Notes under the pieces: model-generated | Databases searched by the model: none | Told to the model about the DNA's origin: nothing | The model's input: only the letters and a program-made list of their open reading frames with translations | DNA from: Procambarus clarkii | Taxonomy: Eukaryota; Arthropoda; Malacostraca; Decapoda; Cambaridae | Assembly: GCF_040958095.1 (NCBI RefSeq) | Contig: NC_091227.1 | Coordinates: 14,779,762 to 14,843,761, forward strand | Length of the DNA: 64,000 nucleotides | Direction: 5' to 3' | Shown: piece after piece, positions 54,001 through 64,000 of the stretch | Layout of the letters: each line of letters starts with the position of its first letter | Position numbering within the stretch: the first letter of the stretch is position 1 | Position numbers and translations under genes: made by a program

Positions 54001-57000
54001 TCGCCGCTACCGGCCAAAAATAGCGCGATTTTCGCCGCTACCGGCCAAAAACCGCGCGATTTCGCCGCTACCGGCCAAAAACCGCGCGATTTCGCCGCTA
54101 CCGGCCAAAAACCATGCGATTTTCGCAGCTGGCGGGCAAAAATCGCGATTTTCGCCGCTACCGGCCAAAAACCGCACGATTTTCGCCGCTAGCGGCCAAA
54201 AATCGGGCGATTTTTGCCGCTACCGGCCAAAAACCGTGCGATTTTCGCCGCTACCGGCCAAAAACCATGCGATTTTCGCAGCTGGCGGGCAAAAATCGCG
54301 ATTTTCGCCGCTACCGGCCAAAAAAAGCGCGATTTTCGCCGCTAGCGGCCAAAAACCGTGCGATTTTCGCTGCTAGCGGCAAAAAATCAGGCGATTTTTG
54401 CCGCTAACAGCCAAAAACCGCGCTATTTTGCGCAAAAACCATGCGATTTTCGCAGCTGTTGGGCAAAAATCGCCATTTTCGCCGCTAACGGCCAAAAATA
54501 GCGCCATTTTCGCCGCTACCGGCCAAAAACCGTGCGATTTTCGCCGCTACCGGCCAAAAACCATGCGATTTTCGCAGCTGGCGGGCAAAAATCGCGATTT
54601 TCGCCGCTACCGGCCAAAAATAGCGCGATTTTCGCAGCTAGCGGCCAAAAACCGTGCGATTTTCGCCGCTACCGGCCAAAAACCATGCGATTTTCGCAGC
54701 TGGCGGGCAAAAATTGCGATTTTCGCCGCTACCGGGCCAAAAATAGCGCGATTTTCGCCGCTACCGGCCAAAAACCGCGCGATTTCGCCGCTACCGGCCA
54801 AAAACCATGCGATTTTCGCAGCTGGCGGGCAAAAATCGCGATTTTCGCCGCTACCGGCCAAAAACCGCACGATTTTCGCCGCTAGCGGCCAAAAATCGGG
54901 CGATTTTTGCCGCTAACGGCCGAAAACCGCGCTATTTTGCACAAAAAACCATGCGATTTTCGCAGCTGGCCGGCAAAAATCGCGATTTTCGCCGCCACCG
55001 GCCAAAAATAGTGCGATTTTCGCCGCTAGCGGCCAAAAACCATGCGATTTTCGCTGATAGCGGCCAAAAATCGGGCGATTTTTGCCGCTAACGGCCGAAA
55101 ACCGCGCTATTTTGCGCAAAAACCATGCGATTTTCGCAGCTGGCGGGCAAAAATCGCGATTTTCGCCGCTTCCGGCCAAAAATAGCGCGATTTTCGCTGC
55201 TAGCGGCCAAAAACGGTGCGATTTTCGCTGCTACCGGCCAAAAACAATGCGATTTTCGCAGCTGGCGGGCAAAAATCGCGATTTTCGCCGGTACTAGCCA
55301 AAAATCGCGCGATTTTCGCCGCTAGCGGCCAAAAACCGTGCGATTTTCGCTGCTAGCGGCCAAAAATCGGGCGATTTTTGCTGCTAACGGCCGATAACCG
55401 CGCTATTTTGCGCAAAAACAATGCGATTTTCGCAGCTGCCAGGCAAAAATCGCGATTTTCGCCGCTACCGGCCAAAAATAGCGCGATTTTCGCCGCTAGC
55501 GGCTAAAAACCGTGCGATTTTCGCTGCTAGCGGCCAAAAATCGGGCGATTTTTGCCGCTAACGGCCGAAAACCGCGCTATTTTGCGCAAAAACTATGCGA
55601 TTTTCGCAGCTGACGGGCAAAAATCGCGATTTTCGCCGCTACCGGCCAAAAATAGCGCCATTTTCGCCGCTACCGGCCAAAAACCATGCGATTTTTGCAG
55701 CTGGCGGGCAAAAATCGCGATTTTCGCCGCTACCGGCCAAAAATAGCGCAATTTTTGCCGCTAACGGCCAAAAACCGTGCGATTTTTGCCGCTAGACGCC
55801 AAAAATCGGGCGATTTTTCCCGCTAACGGCCGAAAACCGCGCTATTTTGCGCAAAAACCATGCGATTTTCACAGCTGACGGGCAAAAATCGCGATTTTCG
55901 CCGCTACCGGCCAAAAACCGTGCGATTTTCGCCGCTACCGGCTAAAAACCGTGCGATTTTCGCCGCTAGAGGCCAAAAATCGGGCCATTTTCGCCGTTAC
56001 CGGCCAAAAACCGTGCGATTTTCGCCGCTACCGGCCAAAAACCGTGCGATTTTCGCCGCTACCGGCTAAAAACCGTGCGATTTTCGCCGCTACCGGCCAA
56101 AAATAGCGCCATTTTCGCCGTTACCGGCCAAAAACCGCGCGATTTTCGCCGCTACTGGCCAAAAACCAAGCGATTTTCGCAGCTGGCGGGCAAAAATCGC
56201 GATTTTCGGCGCTACCGGCCAAAAATAGCGCGATTTTCGCCGCTAGCGGCCAAAAATTGTGCGATTTTCGCTGCTAGCGTCCAAAAATCGGGCGATTTTT
56301 GCTGCTAACGGCCGAAAACTGCGCTATTTTGCAAAAAACCATGCGATTTTCGCAGCTGGCCGGCAAAAATTGCGATTTTCGCCGCCACCGGCCAAAAATA
56401 GTGCGATTTTCGCCGCTAGCGGCCAAAAACCGTGCGATTTTCGCTGATAGCGGCCAAAAACCGGGCGATTTTTGCCGCTAACGGCCGAAAACCGCGCTAT
56501 TTTGCGCAAAAACCATGCGATTTTCGCAGCTGGCGGGCAAAAATCGCGATTTTCGCCGCTACCGGCCAAAAATAGCGCGATTTTCGCCGCTACCGGCCAA
56601 AAACCGCGCGATTTTCGCCGCTACCCGCCAAAAACCATGCGATTTTCGCCGCTAGCGGGCAAAAAACGCGATTTTCGCCGCTACCGGCCAAAAATCGCGC
56701 GATTTTCTCCGCTAGCGGCCAAAAACCGTGCAATTTTCGCCGCTAGCGGCCAAAAATCGGGCGATTTTTGCTGCTAACGGCCGATAACCGCGCTATTTTG
56801 CGCAAAAACAATGCGATTTTCGCAGCCGCCAGGCAAAAATCGCGATTTTCGCCGCTACCGGCCAAAAATAGCGCGATTTTCGCCGCTAGCGGCAAAAAAT
56901 TTTGCGATTTTCGCTGCTAGCGGCCAAAAATCGGGCGATTTTTGCTGCTAACGGCCGAAAACTGCGCTATTTTGCACAAAAACCATGCGATTTTCGCAAC

Positions 57001-60000
57001 TGGCCGGCAAAAATCGCGATTTTCGCCGCTACCGGCCAAAAATAGTGCGATTTTCGCCGCTAGCGGCCAAAAACCGTGCGATTTTCGCTGATAGCGGCCA
57101 AAAATCGGGCGATTTTTGCCGCTAACGGCCGAAAACCGCGCTATTTTGCGCAAAAACTATGCGATTTTTGCAGCTAACTGGCAAAAATTGCGATTTTCGC
57201 CGCTACCGGCCAATAATAGCGCCATTTTCGCCGCTAGCGGCCAAAAACCGCGCGATTTTCGCCGCTACCGGCCAAAAACCATGCGATTTTCGGAGCTGGC
57301 GGGCAAAAATCGCGATTTTCGCCGCTACCGGCCAAAAATAGCGCGATTTTCGCCGCTAGCGGCCAAAAACCGTGCGATTTTCGCTGCTAGCGGCCAAAAA
57401 TCGGGCGATTTTTGCCGCTAACGGCCGAAAACCGCGCTATTTTGCGCAAAAACTATGCGATTTTCGCAGCTGACGGGCAAAAATCGCGATTTTCGCCGCT
57501 ACCGGCGAAAAACCGTGCGATTTTCGCCGCTACCGGCTAAAAACCGTGCGATTTTCGCCGCTAGAGGCCAAAAATCGGGCCATTTTCGCCGTTACCGGCC
57601 AAAAACCGTGCGATTTTCGCCGCTACCGGCCAAAAACCGTGCGATTTTCGCCGCTACCGGCTAAAAACCGTGCGATTTTCGCCGCTACCGGCCAAAAACC
57701 ATGCGATTTTCGCAGCTGGCGGGCAAAAATCGCGATTTTCGCCGCTACCGGCCAAAAAAAGCGCGATTTTTGCCGCTAGCGGCCAAAAACCGTGCGATTT
57801 TCGCTGCTAGCGGCCAAAAATCGGGCGATTTTTGCCGCTAACGGCCAAAAACCGCGCTATTTTGCGCAAAAACCATGCGATTTTCGCAGCTGTTGGCCAA
57901 AAATCGGGCGATTTTTGCCGCTAACGGCCGAAAACCGCGCTATTTTGCGCAAAAACCATGCGATTTTCGCAGCTGACGGGCAAAAATCGCGATTTTCGCC
58001 GCTACCGGCCAAAAACAGCGCCATTTTCGCCGCTACCATCCAAAAACCGCGCGATTTTCGCCGCTATCGGCCAAAAACCATGCGATTTTCGCACCTGGCG
58101 GGCAAAAATCGCGATTTTCGCTGCTACCGGCCAAAAATAGCGCGATTTTCGCCGCTACCGGCCAAAAACCATGCGATTTTCGCACCTGGCGGGCAAAAAT
58201 CGCGATTTTCGCTGCTACCGGCCAAAAATAGCGCGATTTTCGCCGCTACCGGCCAAAAACCATGCGATTTTCGCTGCTAGCGGCCAAAAATCGGGCGATT
58301 TTTGCTGCTAACGGCCGAAAACTGCGCTATTTTGCACAAAAACCATGCGATTTTCGCAGCTGGCCGGCAAAAATTGCGATTTTCGCCGCCACCGGCCCAA
58401 AATAGTGCGATTTTTGCCACTAGCGGCCAAAAACCGTGCGATTTTCGCTGATAGCGGCCAAAAATCGGGCGATTTTTGCCGCTAACGGCCGAAAACCGCG
58501 CTATTTTGCGCAAAAACCATGAGATTTTCGCAGCTGGCGGGCAAAAATCGCGATTTTCGCCGCTACCGGCCAATAATAGCGCCATTTTCGCCGCTCCCGG
58601 CCAAAAACCGCGCGATTTTCGCCGCTACTGGCCAAAAACCATGCGATTTTCGTAACTGGCGGGCAAAAATCGCGATTTTCGCCGCTACCGGCCAAAAATA
58701 GTGCGATTTTCGCCGATAGCGGCCAAAAACCGTGCGATTTTCGCTGCTAGCGGCCAAAAATCGGGCGATTTTTGCCGCTAACGGCCGAAAACCGCGCTAT
58801 TTTGCGCAAAAACCATGCGATTTTCGCAGCTGACAGGCAAAAATCGCGATTTTCGCCGCTACCGGCCAAAAATAGCGCGATTTTTGCCGCTACCGGCCAA
58901 AAACCGTGCGATTTTCGCCGCTACCGGCCAAAAACCATGCGATTTTCGCAGCTGGCGGGCAAAAATCGCGATTTTCGCCGCTACCGGCCAAAAAAAGCGC
59001 GATTTTCGCCGCTAGCGGCCAAAAACCGTGCGATTTTCACTGCTAGCGGCAAAAAATCAGGCGATTTTTGCCGCTAACGGCCAAAAACTGCGCTATTTTG
59101 CGCAAAAACCATGCGATTTTCGCAGCTGTTGGGCAAAAATCGCCATTTTCGCCGCTAACGGCCAAAAATAGCACCATTTTCGCCGCTACCGGCCAAAAAC
59201 CGCGCGATTTTCGCCGCTACCGGCCAAAAACCGCGCGATTTTCACCGCTACCGGCCAAAAACCATGCGATTTTCGCAGCTGGCGGGCAAAAATCGCGATT
59301 TTCGCCGCTACCGGCCAAAAATAGCGCGATTTTCGCCGCTACCGGCCAAAAACCATGCGATTTTCGCAGCTGGCGGGCAAAAATCGCGATTTTCGCCGCT
59401 ACCGGCCAAAAACCATGCGATTTTCGCAGCTGACAGGCAAAAATCGCGATTTTCGCCGCTACCGGCCAAAAATAGCACGATTTTCGCCGCTACCGGCCAA
59501 AAACCGTGCGATTTTCGCCGCTACCGGCCAAAAACCATGCGATTTTCGCAGCTGGCGGGCAAAAATCGCGATTTTCGCCGCTACCGGCCAAAAAAAGCGC
59601 GATTTTCGCCGCTAGCGGCCAAAAACCGTGCGATTTTCGCTGCTAGCGGCCAAAAATCGGGCGATTTTTGCCGCTAACGGCCAAAAACCGCGCTATTTTG
59701 CGCAAAAACCATGCGATTTTCGCAGCTGTTGGGCAAAAATCGCGATTTTCGCCGCTACCGGCCAAAAATAGCGCGATTTTCGCCGCTACCGGCCAAAAAC
59801 CGCGCGATTTCGCCGCTACCGGCCAAAAACCGCGCGATTTCGCCGCTACCGGCCAAAAACCATGCGATTTTCGCAGCTGGCGGGCAAAAATCGCGATTTT
59901 CGCCGCTACCGGCCAAAAACCGCACGATTTTCGCCGCTAGCGGCCAAAAATCGGGCGATTTTTGCCGCTACCGGCCAAAAACCGTGCGATTTTCGCCGCT

Positions 60001-63000
60001 ACCGGCCAAAAACCATGCGATTTTCGCAGCTGGCGGGCAAAAATCGCGATTTTCGCCGCTACCGGCCAAAAAAAAGCGCGATTTTCGCCGCTAGCGGCCA
60101 AAAACCGTGCGATTTTCGCTGCTAGCGGCAAAAAATCAGGCGATTTTTGCCGCTAACAGCCAAAAACCGCGCTATTTTGCGCAAAAACCATGCGATTTTC
60201 GCAGCTGTTGGGCAAAAATCGCCATTTTCGCCGCTAACGGCCAAAAATAGCGCCATTTTCGCCGCTACCGGCCAAAAACCGTGCGATTTTCGCCGCTACC
60301 GGCCAAAAACCATGCGATTTTCGCAGCTGGCGGGCAAAAATCGCGATTTTCGCCGCTACCGGCCAAAAATAGCGCGATTTTCGCAGCTAGCGGCCAAAAA
60401 CCGTGCGATTTTCGCCGCTACCGGCCAAAAACCATGCGATTTTCGCAGCTGGCGGGCAAAAATTGCGATTTTCGCCGCTACCGGGCCAAAAATAGCGCGA
60501 TTTTCGCCGCTACCGGCCAAAAACCGCGCGATTTCGCCGCTACCGGCCAAAAACCATGCGATTTTCGCAGCTGGCGGGCAAAAATCGCGATTTTCGCCGC
60601 TACCGGCCAAAAACCGCACGATTTTCGCCGCTAGCGGCCAAAAATCGGGCGATTTTTACCGCTAACGGCCGAAAACCGCGCTATTTTGCACAAAAACCAT
60701 GCGATTTTCGCAGCTGGCCGGCAAAAATCGCGATTTTCGCCGCCACCGGCCAAAAATAGTGCGATTTTCGCCGCTAGCGGCCAAAAACCATGCGATTTTC
60801 GCTGATAGCGGCCAAAAATCGGGCGATTTTTGCCGCTAACGGCCGAAAACCGCGCTATTTTGCGCAAAAACCATGCGATTTTCGCAGCTGGCGGGCAAAA
60901 ATCGCGATTTTCGCCGCTTCCGGCCAAAAATAGCGCGATTTTCGCTGCTAGCGGCCAAAAACGGTGCGATTTTCGCTGCTACCGGCCAAAAACAATGCGA
61001 TTTTCGCAGCTGGCGGGCAAAAATCGCGATTTTCGCCGGTACTAGCCAAAAATCGCGCGATTTTCGCCGCTAGCGGCCAAAAACCGTGCGATTTTCGCTG
61101 CTAGCGGCCAAAAATCGGGCGATTTTTGCTGCTAACGGCCGATAACCGCGCTATTTTGCGCAAAAACAATGCGATTTTCGCAGCTGCCAGGCAAAAATCG
61201 CGATTTTCGCCGCTACCGGCCAAAAATAGCGCGATTTTCGCCGCTAGCGGCTAAAAACCGTGCGATTTTCGCTGCTAGCGGCCAAAAATCGGGCGATTTT
61301 TGCCGCTAACGGCCGAAAACCGCGCTATTTTGCGCAAAAACTATGCGATTTTCGCAGCTGACGGGCAAAAATCGCGATTTTCGCCGCTACCGGCCAAAAA
61401 TAGCGCCATTTTCGCCGCTACCGGCCAAAAACCATGCGATTTTTGCAGCTGGCGGGCAAAAATCGCGATTTTCGCCGCTACCGGCCAAAAATAGCGCAAT
61501 TTTTGCCGCTAACGGCCAAAAACCGTGCGATTTTTGCCGCTAGACGCCAAAAATCGGGCGATTTTTCCCGCTAACGGCCGAAAACCGCGCTATTTTGCGC
61601 AAAAACCATGCGATTTTCACAGCTGACGGGCAAAAATCGCGATTTTCGCCGCTACCGGCCAAAAACCGTGCGATTTTCGCCGCTACCGGCTAAAAACCGT
61701 GCGATTTTCGCCGCTAGAGGCCAAAAATCGGGCCATTTTCGCCGTTACCGGCCAAAAACCGTGCGATTTTCGCCGCTACCGGCCAAAAACCGTGCGATTT
61801 TCGCCGCTACCGGCTAAAAACCGTGCGATTTTCGCCGCTACCGGCCAAAAATAGCGCCATTTTCGCCGTTACCGGCCAAAAACCGCGCGATTTTCGCCGC
61901 TACTGGCCAAAAACCAAGCGATTTTCGCAGCTGGCGGGCAAAAATCGCGATTTTCGGCGCTACCGGCCAAAAATAGCGCGATTTTCGCCGCTAGCGGCCA
62001 AAAATTGTGCGATTTTCGCTGCTAGCGTCCAAAAATCGGGCGATTTTTGCTGCTAACGGCCGAAAACTGCGCTATTTTGCAAAAAACCATGCGATTTTCG
62101 CAGCTGGCCGGCAAAAATTGCGATTTTCGCCGCCACCGGCCAAAAATAGTGCGATTTTCGCCGCTAGCGGCCAAAAACCGTGCGATTTTCGCTGATAGCG
62201 GCCAAAAACCGGGCGATTTTTGCCGCTAACGGCCGAAAACCGCGCTATTTTGCGCAAAAACCATGCGATTTTCGCAGCTGGCGGGCAAAAATCGCGATTT
62301 TCGCCGCTACCGGCCAAAAATAGCGCGATTTTCGCCGCTACCGGCCAAAAACCGCGCGATTTTCGCCGCTACCCGCCAAAAACCATGCGATTTTCGCCGC
62401 TAGCGGGCAAAAAACGCGATTTTCGCCGCTACCGGCCAAAAATCGCGCGATTTTCTCCGCTAGCGGCCAAAAACCGTGCAATTTTCGCCGCTAGCGGCCA
62501 AAAATCGGGCGATTTTTGCTGCTAACGGCCGATAACCGCGCTATTTTGCGCAAAAACAATGCGATTTTCGCAGCCGCCAGGCAAAAATCGCGATTTTCGC
62601 CGCTACCGGCCAAAAATAGCGCGATTTTCGCCGCTAGCGGCAAAAAATTTTGCGATTTTCGCTGCTAGCGGCCAAAAATCGGGCGATTTTTGCTGCTAAC
62701 GGCCGAAAACTGCGCTATTTTGCACAAAAACCATGCGATTTTCGCAACTGGCCGGCAAAAATCGCGATTTTCGCCGCTACCGGCCAAAAATAGTGCGATT
62801 TTCGCCGCTAGCGGCCAAAAACCGTGCGATTTTCGCTGATAGCGGCCAAAAATCGGGCGATTTTTGCCGCTAACGGCCGAAAACCGCGCTATTTTGCGCA
62901 AAAACTATGCGATTTTTGCAGCTAACTGGCAAAAATTGCGATTTTCGCCGCTACCGGCCAATAATAGCGCCATTTTCGCCGCTAGCGGCCAAAAACCGCG

Positions 63001-64000
63001 CGATTTTCGCCGCTACCGGCCAAAAACCATGCGATTTTCGGAGCTGGCGGGCAAAAATCGCGATTTTCGCCGCTACCGGCCAAAAATAGCGCGATTTTCG
63101 CCGCTAGCGGCCAAAAACCGTGCGATTTTCGCTGCTAGCGGCCAAAAATCGGGCGATTTTTGCCGCTAACGGCCGAAAACCGCGCTATTTTGCGCAAAAA
63201 CTATGCGATTTTCGCAGCTGACGGGCAAAAATCGCGATTTTCGCCGCTACCGGCGAAAAACCGTGCGATTTTCGCCGCTACCGGCTAAAAACCGTGCGAT
63301 TTTCGCCGCTAGAGGCCAAAAATCGGGCCATTTTCGCCGTTACCGGCCAAAAACCGTGCGATTTTCGCCGCTACCGGCCAAAAACCGTGCGATTTTCGCC
63401 GCTACCGGCTAAAAACCGTGCGATTTTCGCCGCTACCGGCCAAAAACCATGCGATTTTCGCAGCTGGCGGGCAAAAATCGCGATTTTCGCCGCTACCGGC
63501 CAAAAAAAGCGCGATTTTTGCCGCTAGCGGCCAAAAACCGTGCGATTTTCGCTGCTAGCGGCCAAAAATCGGGCGATTTTTGCCGCTAACGGCCAAAAAC
63601 CGCGCTATTTTGCGCAAAAACCATGCGATTTTCGCAGCTGTTGGCCAAAAATCGGGCGATTTTTGCCGCTAACGGCCGAAAACCGCGCTATTTTGCACAA
63701 AAACCATGCGATTTTCGCCGCTAGCGGCCAAAAACCGTGCGATTTTCGCTGATAGCGGCCAAAAATCGGGCGATTTTTGCCGGTAACGGCCGAAAACCGC
63801 GCTATTTTGCGCAAAAACCATGCGATTTTCGCAGCTGACGGGCAAAAATCGCGATTTTCGCCGCTACCGGCCAAAAATAGCGCTATTTTCGCCGCTAGCG
63901 GCCAAAAACCGCGCGATTTTCGCCGCTATCGGCCAAAAACCATGCGATTTTCGCAACTGGCGGGCAAAAATCGCGATTTTCGCCGCTACCGGCCAAAAAT
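48067..64000. repeat. Higher-order repeats of 5.7-6.3 kb in the 31-bp satellite
   Basis: Landmark pairs 48067/54398, 50140/56472 and 51460/57792 are 6331-6332 bp apart. Pairs 52167/57915, 53024/58772, 56472/62220 and 57792/63540 are 5748 bp apart. The 584-bp difference reflects a segment present after 51.6 kb and after 63.6 kb but missing from the middle copy near 57.9 kb. The copies look nearly identical over kilobases, in contrast to the left edge. Confidence 0.88.

Larger units (their letters stand above)
41207..64000. repeat. 31-bp CpG-rich palindromic satellite array (22.8 kb, continues past the window)
   Basis: About 730 tandem units, typically 31 bp, of the form GATTTTCGCCGCTAGCGGCC plus AAAAACCGTGC. 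Main variants are CTACCGG for CTAGCGG and GCAGCTGGCGGGC for the second half; the GCAGCTGG unit is about 29 bp. The units combine two palindromes, GCCGCTAGCGGC and AAAATCGCGATTTT. The left 4 kb are the most varied. No unrelated insertion is seen. Open frames of 60-170 codons occur on both strands in shifted frames and repeat a 31-residue cycle, because three 31-bp units make 93 bp. They are not genes. Confidence 0.97.

Noticed and set aside
41459..63874. More than 100 open frames of 60-172 codons on both strands reading FAASGQKPCDF-like peptides
   Set aside because: They are shifted readings of one 31-bp satellite, occur in several frames and both strands at once, and have no codon-position constraint.
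41207..64000. CRISPR-like array of short palindromic repeats
   Set aside because: No unique spacers lie between repeats, there are no cas genes, and the context is a eukaryotic genome.

Overview
This is a repeat-rich eukaryotic nuclear window, most likely from a decapod crustacean and perhaps a freshwater crayfish. The clade is inferred from three things: short TTAGG (arthropod telomere-type) blocks inside mobile elements, many tRNA-derived SINEs and fold-back elements, and very abundant di- and tetranucleotide arrays. No species marker is visible. There is no bacterial operon structure, CRISPR array, rRNA or clear functional tRNA.

The one convincing protein gene lies on the minus strand from 26418 down to 10551. 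I assembled it by hand from 11 coding exons, each bounded by AG/GT splice sites. All exon phases agree, giving one 794-residue reading frame from a signal peptide to a TAG stop. The product is a class C (metabotropic-glutamate-receptor-like) GPCR: signal peptide, Venus-flytrap ligand-binding domain, seven transmembrane segments and a short tail. It has no cysteine-rich domain, and the usual glutamate-contact stretches are altered. Two of its splice junctions lie inside minisatellites whose repeat unit contains the splice site: the exon 5 donor in a 33-bp array and the exon 7 acceptor in a 27-bp array.

Layout. 1-10.5 kb: minisatellites, microsatellites, a 1-kb CCTG-type array, SINE and LINE fragments, no supported gene. 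10.5-26.4 kb: the receptor gene, with introns holding SINEs, fold-back elements and minisatellites. 26.4-34 kb: LINE 3' ends, (TA)n-flanked fold-back elements, a 211-bp near-perfect palindrome, and a SINE unit repeated four times in tandem plus once inverted. 34.4-36.3 kb: a ~168-bp satellite that switches orientation midway. 36.6-41.1 kb: mostly single-copy sequence with exon-like segments but no recognisable protein. 41.2-64.0 kb: a 22.8-kb array of a 31-bp CpG-rich satellite built from two palindromes, organised in higher-order blocks of about 0.9, 1.2 and 5.7-6.3 kb and running off the window end.

The many overlapping open frames in the satellite are artefacts of a 31-bp repeat that lacks stop codons in most frames.
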